From contig JAJYSJ010000013.1 in NCBI GenBank assembly GCA_021793645.1, positions 1-64,000 on the forward strand: DNA of 64,000 bases. The letters run 5' to 3'. Below are positions 53,329 to 60,893 of the stretch, piece by piece. The translations under genes were made by a program, and so were the position numbers. Within the stretch, counting starts at the first letter, position 1; every line of letters begins with the position of its first letter. The stretch is from Bacillota bacterium. GTDB taxonomy: Bacteria; Bacillota; Sulfobacillia; JAJZYS01; JAJYTV01. Under the pieces are notes generated by a model. That model saw only the letters and a list, made by a program, of their open reading frames with translations. It did no database searches and was not told where the DNA came from.

Positions 53329-53634
53329 ATGAAACGCATGATTGTCTTTGTTGCACTTGCTATCGCACTTGTCGGGGCAGGATGTGGAGCACAGAAGGAC
53401 GTCGCGCTGCCTCATGGCTCCATCATTACGTGGCATGGACGGTCGTACGAGGTTTCAGGCAACACGGTGCCTGACTCCAGGGTGCGTTGCAACTTAGGTC
53501 AGATCTCTGGCGTGAGCAGCCCAATTCCTCACGCTTGTCGCCTTGTGGGAAAGGACGCATCGAGTCCCAACAAGACCATCGCGATTCACCTTGGTCCTGG
53601 AAAGAATGTGATCGCATTCTTCATCGGGGAGTGA
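53329..53634 (+). CDS. Small secreted lipoprotein carried by the insertion sequence
   Basis: 101 residues. Lipoprotein signal MKRMIVFVALAIALVGAGC, then a mature domain of about 80 residues with HGSIITWHGRSYEVSGNTVP, two Cys (RVRCNLG and PHACRLVG) that could form a disulfide, and KNVIAFFIGE at the end. GGAGG lies before ATG 53329, and a hairpin terminator follows. I do not recognise the family. It is inside the IS, so it is a passenger gene that travels with the transposase; a role in host benefit or immunity to incoming copies is only speculation. Confidence 0.8.
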   Translation: MKRMIVFVALAIALVGAGCGAQKDVALPHGSIITWHGRSYEVSGNTVPDSRVRCNLGQISGVSSPIPHACRLVGKDASSPNKTIAIHLGPGKNVIAFFIGE

Positions 53635-53716
53635 CTGTCGGCTGACCCCAACTCTCGCTTCTCGGATTAGGAAGCCCCCCGATCGACGCAAGACGATTGA
53701 CGCAAAAATGCAAAGC

Positions 53717-53735
53717 GGGCGGCAGACTGCCGCCC
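53717..53735 (+). terminator. Hairpin terminator at the right end of the insertion sequence
   Basis: GGGCGGCAG-A-CTGCCGCCC, a perfect 9-bp stem, about 80 bases after the lipoprotein stop and just inside the right inverted repeat. It would limit transcription leaving the element. Confidence 0.65.
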
Positions 53736-53772
53736 TAATGAGCCCAATTCCCACACACCTCTAAAACAGAGG

Positions 53773-53990
53773 TTTCCTGAAAACAGCCAGCGCGGCATGC
53801 CCTCGCATCAGGGGGTAGTCGTATTGCACGATCCCCTGGATGGGAGACTTCTGGCCATCGTCGATGCGGGCGCCATCACAGCGATTCGCACAGCTGCCGC
53901 AAGTGCGCTGGCGACGCGGATCTTGGCCCGTGAGGACGCGGGCGTCCTGGCAGGGTGCGGTGCACTATTATGGAGTAAAAGAATGGGTTA
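53773..53990 (+). pseudogene. Ornithine cyclodeaminase-like gene, middle part after the insertion
   Basis: Reading from the repeated TTTCCTGAAA: SQRGMPSHQGVVVLHDPLDG, RLLAIVDAGAITAIRTAAAS, ALATRILAREDAGVLAGCGA. This is the segment just before the Rossmann NAD loop of the family. Similarity ends near 53960 (ALLWSKRMG stop), where a normal gene would continue for about 180 residues. The end has been lost to a second rearrangement. Confidence 0.82.
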
Positions 53991-54191
53991 GGGTGCAGGT
54001 CAACATAACTCTTGAGCAGATTTGGGCGAAGAGACAAAGCACGTCTCTCCTTGGCCTACACACAAGTTTATCCAGGAGTGACCGCAAAGCGGGGTAATTG
54101 CTTTCGCAGAAGGGCCCCTCACCTGTTAGATTGAAAGGTGATGGTCACGAGGTTGAACCACGACATTCTAGCGGAAGGTGAGTTATTCTCT

Positions 54192-55424
54192 ATGCCGTCA
54201 CCGGCAGAGCCTTACCTGTCTCACCAAACTCGAATTGCACGCTACGCCGACGTATCCACTGCCCTCGCGTTACTAAGTGATGAACAGCTTCGCGAGCTAG
54301 TGAAACAGGCTGTGGTCCTTGATTCCGGTATCGGTGGTGCGACGGCGTTGTTGCGGCTTGAGGATACGTTGGTCTTCGTGAAGATCGTTCCACTTACAGA
54401 ATTGGAAAGACGCCCCGAGAATGTCATGTCCACTGCAAACGTGTTCCAACTCCCCACATTTTGTCACTACGGCATAGGTTCGCCAGGCAGTGGCGTGTGG
54501 CGCGAGGTCGCCTCCCACGCCATGACGACGAACTGGGTATTGGCGAAACGGTCTGAGAGCTTTCCGCTGATGTATCACTGGCGGGTGCTACCAAAGACAG
54601 AAAGCCGAATGCCCACCCCTGAGGAACTGTCGGATGTCTCCCGTATGGTCGCGTTCTGGGACGGCTCCTTGGCAGTGCGGGATCGTCTTGAGGCAATTGA
54701 GAAACCGTTGACCAGTGTCGTACTCTTCTGCGAGTACTTTCCCTATAATCTGTACGACTGGCTGACAGAGCAGGTCGCTAGCGGTGAAGATGCTGCCAAC
54801 TCGGCGTTCAATATGTTGGAGCCAGAGTTGCGATCTGCGGTCTCTTTTATGAATGCGAACGGGTTACTACACTTTGATGTTCATTTCAGAAACATTCTTA
54901 CCGACGGACGAGGTATATATATTTCAGACTTCGGTCTTGCGACAAGATCTCGCTTCAAGCTATCCGAGTCCGAACTGGAGTTTCTCGGGAAAAACAGGAC
55001 TCATGACGGGTGTTATGTGGTGACCGAGTTAGTGAACTGGCTTGTAATGGCTTTGACCGGCCTGATGCAGCGAACAGACCGCGTAGACTTCATACGACGG
55101 TGCGCTGACGGTTACGAGCCGACGGAGGTTATGGCTTCAGCCGCAGCGATCATCAAACGTTACGCACCCATAGCCGTCGTGATGAACGAATTCTATAGGA
55201 ATCTCGATGTGCCGCGATCTGGTAGCCATGGGCCGGCCCCTCGGCGAGGACGGCCAGCACCAGAAGTGCGGGGAGGGACGGAAGCAGCGCATCCATACGG
55301 AGCCACCACAGTGGGTATGGCGCATCTGTCAAGCTCTCCGTTGCCTGCACTGAGAGCAAGAGGGGGCTGCCCCTCTGCGTCCGCTCGGCCGCGTTCGGGA
55401 CAGCCCCGTTGGTGCGCGTTCTAG
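54192..55424 (+). CDS. Protein-kinase-like phosphotransferase with chimeric C-terminus
   Basis: About 410 codons. Kinase-like features: LEDTLVFVKIVPLTELE (strand with Lys), VVLFCEYFPYNLYDWLTEQV (hinge), MNANGLLHFDVHFRNILTDG (catalytic loop HxDxHxxN) and GIYISDFGLATRSRFKLSES (DFG). It could be a Ser/Thr kinase or an aminoglycoside-phosphotransferase-like enzyme. Base composition is lower in GC and codon use differs from neighbours, which suggests transfer. After about FYRNLDVP (near 55205) the frame runs antisense through a PadR gene fragment, so the last 70 residues are not native. ATG 54192 follows GGAAGGTGAG; GTG 54138 is a longer alternative. Confidence 0.65.
   Translation: MPSPAEPYLSHQTRIARYADVSTALALLSDEQLRELVKQAVVLDSGIGGATALLRLEDTLVFVKIVPLTELERRPENVMSTANVFQLPTFCHYGIGSPGSGVWREVASHAMTTNWVLAKRSESFPLMYHWRVLPKTESRMPTPEELSDVSRMVAFWDGSLAVRDRLEAIEKPLTSVVLFCEYFPYNLYDWLTEQVASGEDAANSAFNMLEPELRSAVSFMNANGLLHFDVHFRNILTDGRGIYISDFGLATRSRFKLSESELEFLGKNRTHDGCYVVTELVNWLVMALTGLMQRTDRVDFIRRCADGYEPTEVMASAAAIIKRYAPIAVVMNEFYRNLDVPRSGSHGPAPRRGRPAPEVRGGTEAAHPYGATTVGMAHLSSSPLPALRARGGCPSASARPRSGQPRWCAF
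55205..55296 (-). pseudogene. PadR-family regulator, N-terminal fragment
   Basis: From ATG 55296 the minus strand reads MDALLPSLPALLVLAVLAEG then PAHGYQIAAH, the hallmark first helices of PadR regulators. The frame then loses similarity near 55205 and stops at 55153. About 30 of roughly 110 residues remain. The kinase-like gene lies over it on the other strand. Confidence 0.65.
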
Positions 55425-56560
55425 TATCCGTTGCCCGGGTAGCTCCAGAGATGGCCGCCAATGGGGTTGTTCGTTGCGCCAGGCACGATGCCGTTCGGCA
55501 AGAGATCCATGCCGTCCGGTATGTCGAGGTATCCGGGAGCACTGCCGGGCACTCCGGTGTGGCCGTACTGCCAGACAATTTGATTGGACTTCGGGTCGAT
55601 GATGATCACCCGGTCGTTGTAGTCGTCGTTCAACATCACGAGACCGTTCGGGAGCTGCACGGCGAGAGAGGGGTGGTTTAGGGCGCCGGGGCCGCAACTG
55701 ACCTGGTATTGCCAGAGGACCTTACCTTGGGGCGACATGATCACAATCGCTCCCGGCTGCGTGTAGAAGGCGCAGATGATGTTGCCGCTCGGGGTGAAGT
55801 TCGCGTCGGACGGGTAGTAGAAGGTGCTCGGGAAGTGCACGGTGTACTGGATCTGGCCCTGCTTATCAAGCAGGATGGCGTCGTTGCCGCCGATCTGTGT
55901 GACGAGCATGCCGCCGTTCGGTGCGGGGAAGTCTCCGTTCGGGGCGCCGAAGGTCGTCGGCGGGTTCACGCTGTAGACCCCGGTCTGGCCGTACTGCTTG
56001 ATGATCTGGTGCGTCTTGCGGTCGATGAACAGGATGCGCTGGTTTCTGATGTCGGCGACCGTGATCACCTGGCCGTTCGGCGTGTCGTAGAGGAACGCGT
56101 CGTCGGGGGTGTTCAGGTAGCCGGGCACGCTCCCCGCGACGCCCGCGTGCCCGTAGGTCCAAACGATCTGCTGCGTCTTGAAGTTGATCACCGCAAGGGT
56201 GTCTTGTCCTTCCTCATTCGTGATGATCTCGTTGAAGCGGGGGCTGAAGAAGACGTCGTCGTCGTCGTGGATCGGCGAGGTGGTGCCGGGGGACGGGAAC
56301 TGCCAGACAATCTTCTTCTGCGGCGTGACGAGCAGGATGCGGTTGTTGTGCGAGTCCGCGATCAGTACATCGCCCGGAAGAATCGAACTTGCGGTCGTCG
56401 ATCCCCAGGGGAGATTTGGCTTTTTGGTGGCTGCGGACTTCTGCGCGACTGTGGGATGCGCCTTCGGCTTGGGCGCCTGAGCCGTTTGGCCGCACGCGGC
56501 GAGCGGCAGTGAGAGAAGCAGCAGCAGCGCGATGAGGGACATTCGAAAGCGGATCGCCAT
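55421..56560 (-). CDS. Secreted beta-propeller lipoprotein (arylsulfotransferase/PQQ-like repeats)
   Basis: About 379 residues. Lipoprotein signal FRMSLIALLLLLSLPLAAC. The rest is a run of about six blades with the pattern N-x-I-L-x-V/I-x-x-x-T/K-x-x-I-V-W-x-Y-G: DVLIADSHNNRILLVTPQKK, NFKTQQIVWTYGHAGVAGS, DIRNQRILFIDRKTHQIIKQ, DPKSNQIVWQYGHTGVPGS. The fold suggests binding rather than a given reaction; no catalytic motif is visible. ATG 56560 is chosen at the signal peptide; a start at 56542 also works. Upstream frame to 56767 is shadow. Confidence 0.78.
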   Translation of the reverse strand: MAIRFRMSLIALLLLLSLPLAACGQTAQAPKPKAHPTVAQKSAATKKPNLPWGSTTASSILPGDVLIADSHNNRILLVTPQKKIVWQFPSPGTTSPIHDDDDVFFSPRFNEIITNEEGQDTLAVINFKTQQIVWTYGHAGVAGSVPGYLNTPDDAFLYDTPNGQVITVADIRNQRILFIDRKTHQIIKQYGQTGVYSVNPPTTFGAPNGDFPAPNGGMLVTQIGGNDAILLDKQGQIQYTVHFPSTFYYPSDANFTPSGNIICAFYTQPGAIVIMSPQGKVLWQYQVSCGPGALNHPSLAVQLPNGLVMLNDDYNDRVIIIDPKSNQIVWQYGHTGVPGSAPGYLDIPDGMDLLPNGIVPGATNNPIGGHLWSYPGNGY

Positions 56561-56757
56561 CGCTTCAACACCACCACTCTTGGGAAATTGCGAGGCCAGT
56601 CTACCATGTCCAAGCGCCCCAATGCGCGGCTCCCCTGACTGCAATGGCACAGGCAGGTTTGCCCAGGGACCGAGCGAAATGGAACCCCAGTAAGCAGCGT
56701 CCGACGACTGGCCATCACAAACAGCGATGGCAGTGTTCTTGGAGAGGTGAGAGTTAA

Positions 56758-57669
56758 TTGCGCACATTCGAAAGGGCAGGGCTCCCCAGGCTGCCGGTCA
56801 TCGGTCAGGGCACCTGGTTCATGGGCGAACGACGCGCGCAGCGCTCCGCAGAAGTCGACGCCCTGCGGCTCGGCATCTCGCTGGGCATGACGCTCATCAA
56901 CTCGGCGGAGCTCTACGGTGCGGGCGGTGCGGAGGAAGTCGTCGGCGACGCGATCACGGACTGCCGCGACGATGTCTTCGTGGTCACCAAGGTGTGGCCG
57001 TCCCACGCGCGCGCCCAGGACGTCGAACTCGCTGTGCGCGAGTCGTGCAGGCGCATGCGGACCCCGTACGTCGATCTAGTGCTGCTCCACTGGCCGACGC
57101 GCAGCGTTCCCCTCAAGGAGACAGTGAACGGGTTGCGCGCTATTCAGCGCGCCGGGCTTGCACGCCACGTCGGCGTGAGCAACTTCGACGTCGCATGGCT
57201 CGAGCGTCTGCGCCGCTGCGAAGAGCACCCAGGCGAGATGCTCGCGAACGAAGTACCTTATAGCCTGTCGGAGCGCGGCGTCGAGCGGGGCGTGCTGCAG
57301 GAAGCGCAGGAGCACGGCAGGCTCGTGCTGGCATACAGTCCGCTCGCACACGGGCGCTACAGCGGCTGGGAGGGCAAGCCGGGACTGCTTGCGGCAGCTC
57401 GGACGCATAGCGCGACGCCGCTGCAGATCGCGCTCGCGTGGACGGTGCAGCGCGGGGGAATCGTGGCGATCCCGAAGGCCCTCTCGCCCGCGCACATCCG
57501 TGCGAATGCTGCTGCTGGCGACATCGTGATCAGCCCGGAGGAGATGGCGGCGATCGGGCTGGACTTCCCAGAGGCGACGAAGCCCTTCCGCCCAGCCCTT
57601 CCGGCAAACATGGCGATGCACCGACTGGCGTTTGGCGCCATGCAGCTGCAAAAGCGGCTGCGCGGCTGA
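56758..57669 (+). CDS. Aldo/keto reductase
   Basis: 303 residues, TIM barrel. Family motifs: LGISLGMTLINSAELYGAGG, DVFVVTKVWPSHARAQDVEL with catalytic Lys, YVDLVLLHWPTRSVPLKETV with His, HVGVSNFDVAWLERLRRC, and the NADPH motif AIPKALSPAHIRANAAA. The usual catalytic Asp of (I)DTAexYG is Asn here (INSAELYG); the Tyr remains. Reduces carbonyls with NADPH. TTG 56758 follows GGAGAGGTGAG by several bases. Divergent from the propeller lipoprotein gene. Confidence 0.85.
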   Translation: MRTFERAGLPRLPVIGQGTWFMGERRAQRSAEVDALRLGISLGMTLINSAELYGAGGAEEVVGDAITDCRDDVFVVTKVWPSHARAQDVELAVRESCRRMRTPYVDLVLLHWPTRSVPLKETVNGLRAIQRAGLARHVGVSNFDVAWLERLRRCEEHPGEMLANEVPYSLSERGVERGVLQEAQEHGRLVLAYSPLAHGRYSGWEGKPGLLAAARTHSATPLQIALAWTVQRGGIVAIPKALSPAHIRANAAAGDIVISPEEMAAIGLDFPEATKPFRPALPANMAMHRLAFGAMQLQKRLRG

Positions 57670-57846
57670 AGCCGCAGGGGACGTATCGGCACGCCCTGCG
57701 ATGGCAAGGATCATGCAAGGGCACCAGACATTTCCTCGCGGGATTTTATCATTCTGTCGAGACAAGCCGCGCCGAAGGCGGTAGGCTGATAGCGTGTACG
57801 CCGCCCTCGCGGCGGAAAATCGTTTCGTGGGGGAGTCGGGCGGGCG

Positions 57847-59052
57847 ATGCGTGTTCTGCGAGTCTTCGGCGTCCTGGTGCTGATCGTTGTCCTGCTCGCC
57901 GTCGTCCAGATGGTGCGGGGCGTCCCGGCGCCTTCAGTGTCCTTGCAGGCGGCGATGAAGACCGTTCCGGGCCCTTCACCGAGATTGCCCTGGCCGACGA
58001 GCGGTGAAGCGGCCGTCGCGGTTCAGGGGATCGGCTCGATGGGCAGCTACGGGGGCAACGCGCCCATGCCGATCGGCAGCGTCGCGAAGGTCATGACCGC
58101 GCTGCTCGTTCTGGAGAAGCACCCGCTCTCCCTGAACCAGCAGGGTCCGAGCATCACGATGACCCAGGCCGACGTGCAGACCTACCAGCAGGACGCGGCG
58201 ACGCACCAGTCGTACGTGGCGGTCGCCGCCGGCGAGCAGCTGACGGAGTACCAGCTCCTCGAGGGACTGCTGGTGCCGTCGGGGAACAACTTCGCGCAGA
58301 TCCTGGCGCGCTGGGTCGGCGGCAGCCAGGCGCAGTTCGTGCAGATGATGAACGCGAAGGCGAAGTCGCTCGGCCTCAAGAACACGACGTACGCCGACGC
58401 GAGCGGTCTCAGCCCGTCGACGGTCAGCACCGCGGGAGACCAGCTCAAGCTGGCGGAGGTCGCGATGCAGAACCCCGTGTTCACGCAGATCGTCGCTGAG
58501 CCGCAGGTCATCCTGCCGTCGCCGGAAGGCCTCGTGTACAACTACAACAAGGAAATCGGCCACACGCTCGGCAAGGACACCGTGATCGGGGTGAAGACCG
58601 GCTCCACGCTCGCGGCCGGGGGTTGCTACATCTTTGCGATGCAGCGCAACATCGCCGGCAGGAACGTCATCGCGTACGGCGCCGTGTTCGGGGCCGGCGG
58701 ACTCTACCCGCTCGATACCGCGATCTCCGAAGGGACCACCCTGGGCACCTCCGCCCTGAACGCGGTGATGCCCGTGCGTGTGGTGCAGAGCGCGAGCCAG
58801 GTCGGGAGTCTGTCCGCACCCTGGCAAGGATCGGTCGGCGTTCAAGCAGCGCAGGGTGTGCAGTTCTACGGTTGGGGCGGGTTGCCCGTCAAGCTCTCGC
58901 TCAAGGCGAAGCCGCTGAAGGCGCCTCTTCCCGTCGGCAGCGACGTCGGGCAGTTGCGCGTGCAGGTCGGTCATCAGACGCAGTCCGTGCGGCTCAAGAG
59001 TTCGGGTACCGTGTCCAGCCCCTCGCTGCGCTGGCGCCTGCTCCGGCTCTAG
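57847..59052 (+). CDS. D-alanyl-D-alanine carboxypeptidase (DacF-like, S11 family)
   Basis: 401 residues. A signal anchor (VFGVLVLIVVLLAVVQMV), then the penicillin-binding motifs: SxxK in MPIGSVAKVMTALLVLEK, SxN in LLVPSGNNFAQI, and KTG in VIGVKTGSTLAAGG. A C-terminal beta domain follows. It removes the last D-Ala from peptidoglycan stems; in spore formers such enzymes shape vegetative or cortex cross-linking. ATG 57847 is close behind GGGCGGGCG, a weak ribosome site. A terminator follows at 59107. Confidence 0.9.
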   Translation: MRVLRVFGVLVLIVVLLAVVQMVRGVPAPSVSLQAAMKTVPGPSPRLPWPTSGEAAVAVQGIGSMGSYGGNAPMPIGSVAKVMTALLVLEKHPLSLNQQGPSITMTQADVQTYQQDAATHQSYVAVAAGEQLTEYQLLEGLLVPSGNNFAQILARWVGGSQAQFVQMMNAKAKSLGLKNTTYADASGLSPSTVSTAGDQLKLAEVAMQNPVFTQIVAEPQVILPSPEGLVYNYNKEIGHTLGKDTVIGVKTGSTLAAGGCYIFAMQRNIAGRNVIAYGAVFGAGGLYPLDTAISEGTTLGTSALNAVMPVRVVQSASQVGSLSAPWQGSVGVQAAQGVQFYGWGGLPVKLSLKAKPLKAPLPVGSDVGQLRVQVGHQTQSVRLKSSGTVSSPSLRWRLLRL

Positions 59053-59106
59053 GGCCGGCAGGCAGGAGCCGCTTCCTGCAATTGCGAACACTTGTACCGC
59101 CAAGAT

Positions 59107-59139
59107 GCGGCCCCGCCGGCGATTGGCCGGCGGGGCCGC
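59107..59139 (+). terminator. Terminator after the carboxypeptidase gene
   Basis: A perfect 14-bp GC stem GCGGCCCCGCCGGC / GCCGGCGGGGCCGC with loop GATTG, 55 bases beyond the stop. No T-run. Confidence 0.75.
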
Positions 59140-59178
59140 ACGCGCCAAGGGTCGCTTGGGAAAAGGGGAAGCAACGCA

Positions 59179-60318
59179 ATGCGTGCCCGTCCAGAAGCGG
59201 TGCGCCGCGCGCTCATCGCGCACCTGGGGCTCGCGGCCCGCGAGCGGCGGAGCTTCGCGCAGACGGTCGCTGCGCTGGGCGCCGTCCAGATGGATCCGAT
59301 GCGCATCGTGGCCCCTGCGCACCTTCTGACCCTGCGCCTGCGGCGCGGCCCGACATCTGAGGTTGCCTTTTCCAGGACGCTTGCGTCGGGGGCGGTCTTC
59401 GAAGCGCGCTTGAAGGAACGCTGCATTGTGGCAGCCCAAGACCTTCCGGCAGCGGTACCGCAGTTCGCGCGGGCTCGCGCGGAAGGATTGCTCGTCAAGC
59501 GGGGACTCGAAGGGATCGCTGCGGAGATTATCACGGAGATCTCCCGCGGTGCGCGCTACAGCCGAGAACTCGGAACGGAGCACCGGGTCGCGAGCTTCTG
59601 GGACGAGAACCCTGCGAGCATGAAGGCGACGACGATGGCACTCGACATCCTGGCTTACGAGGGTAGGGTGATCGTCTGCGGCCGGCGCCGCGGTGAACGG
59701 CGCTATGACCTGCCGGAGCGGCTCTTTCCGGCGTGGGAACGAACGATCGGGGATCGCACCGACGCGCGGATCGCTGCGGCGCTGCACTATGGGCGCACGA
59801 TGGGCGTCTTCCTCGCGACGGATCCCTACCTCGGCTGGTCGATGGAAGATGCGTCTGCACGCCGTGCCCTCGCACAGGAGTTGTGCGCCTCGGGAGAATG
59901 GGAAGAGCTGCACATCGACGGGGTCGAACGCCCTTACCTTTGCACGCGGGACGTGGCCCAGCTACTTGCAGATCCATCTCCGGTCCGGGGGGTGCAGATC
60001 CTCGCGCCACTCGACAACCTTCTGTGGGACAGAAGGCGCCTGCGTGATCTCTTCGACTTTGACTACAAGTGGGAGGCCTATACCCCGGCCGCACAGCGAC
60101 AGGTCGGACCGTACGGCATGCCTGTGCTGCTTGACGGACGGCTGGTTGCGGAACTGGACGCGCGCCGGGACCAAGAAGGCGTACTGCGCTTTCGCATTGC
60201 CGCGCGCACAAGGCTGCGCGCGGCGGAGGACCGACGCATCGCACATGCCGCCGAGCGGCTCGCCAGTGATCTTGGCACCACCGCCTTAGCGCAGCAGGTA
60301 CCAGCGGCGGTGCGCTAG
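59179..60318 (+). CDS. AlkZ/YcaQ-like winged-helix DNA glycosylase
   Basis: 379 residues. The N-terminal part has the catalytic QxD-type motif of this family (ALGAVQMDPMRIV) after ALIAHLGLA; later GRRRGERRYDLPERLFP, and the conserved end LAPLDNLLWDRRRLRDLFDF with YKWEAYTPAAQRQVGPYGMP. HTH_42 proteins such as AlkZ/YcaQ unhook interstrand cross-links or remove alkylated bases. ATG 59179 follows AAAAGGGGA. The gene stands alone; no biosynthetic cluster is near. Confidence 0.85.
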   Translation: MRARPEAVRRALIAHLGLAARERRSFAQTVAALGAVQMDPMRIVAPAHLLTLRLRRGPTSEVAFSRTLASGAVFEARLKERCIVAAQDLPAAVPQFARARAEGLLVKRGLEGIAAEIITEISRGARYSRELGTEHRVASFWDENPASMKATTMALDILAYEGRVIVCGRRRGERRYDLPERLFPAWERTIGDRTDARIAAALHYGRTMGVFLATDPYLGWSMEDASARRALAQELCASGEWEELHIDGVERPYLCTRDVAQLLADPSPVRGVQILAPLDNLLWDRRRLRDLFDFDYKWEAYTPAAQRQVGPYGMPVLLDGRLVAELDARRDQEGVLRFRIAARTRLRAAEDRRIAHAAERLASDLGTTALAQQVPAAVR

Positions 60319-60342
60319 AAAACCATGCCCGGAGGGGATTGC

Positions 60343-60870
60343 GTGACGGTAAGGATGCGGGCGGCAGGCATCTTCCTATTGGCACTGACGCTCGGCGCCT
60401 GCGGCACGGTCAGACCGGCTGCGAAGCCGGTTCCCAAGCCCAAGCCGACATCGAGTTGGGTGCTCTACACGAACCGCAAGGTTGGCGTGTCGCTGGGCCA
60501 TCCTCAAGGATGGAAGCCCGTGAAAGGATACCTCTGGCGGATCGGCGGCGCGGACGGCTTCCTTCAGCTCCTCGCCCTGAACGGTGCGGACTGGACCGCG
60601 CAGCAGGCCGCGCAGAACCAAGCTGCACAACAGTTGCACCCTTTTGGCACCAATCCGACGATCGAGCCGCTCACTGCTGGCGGCCAGGCGGGATACCTCA
60701 TCATGCCGTCCAAGGACGCGAACCAGCCGACGGGAGCGCCTGTGGCTGAACTGGTCCTGCCGTACCCGACCGTGGAGACGATCGACGGCGTGCAATACCA
60801 CTTCTTCATCCTCGATGCGACGGCATCTCTGATTCAACGGATTGCCGCGACAGTGCACTTTTTGCAGTGA
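60343..60870 (+). CDS. Secreted lipoprotein of unknown function
   Basis: About 175 residues. Lipoprotein signal RMRAAGIFLLALTLGAC, a Pro/Lys linker (AAKPVPKPKPTSS) and then one domain with WVLYTNRKVGVSLGHPQGW at its start and IQRIAATVHFLQ at its end; the layout is that of PsbP-like/DUF1795 lipoproteins, whose role is unclear. GTG 60343 is five bases after GGAGGGG; ATG 60325 lacks a site. Followed by the aminotransferase gene. Confidence 0.72.
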   Translation: MTVRMRAAGIFLLALTLGACGTVRPAAKPVPKPKPTSSWVLYTNRKVGVSLGHPQGWKPVKGYLWRIGGADGFLQLLALNGADWTAQQAAQNQAAQQLHPFGTNPTIEPLTAGGQAGYLIMPSKDANQPTGAPVAELVLPYPTVETIDGVQYHFFILDATASLIQRIAATVHFLQ

Positions 60871-60893
60871 AACTCGCCAGGAGGGTGAACCAC

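Larger units (their letters stand above)
52221..53772 (+). mobile_element. Complete IS1595-family insertion sequence with passenger gene
   Basis: 1552 bp. Terminal inverted repeats of 26 bp (left CCTCTGTTTCAGAGGTGTGT... 52221-52246; right 53747-53772) differ at one position. A direct repeat TTTCCTGAAA flanks it at 52211-52220 and 53773-53782. Joining the flanks restores the reading frame of the host gene (VFPENSQRGMPSHQ). Inside are a complete transposase and a lipoprotein gene with its own promoter and terminator. The family usually duplicates 8 bp; the 10-bp identity here may include chance bases. Confidence 0.9.
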
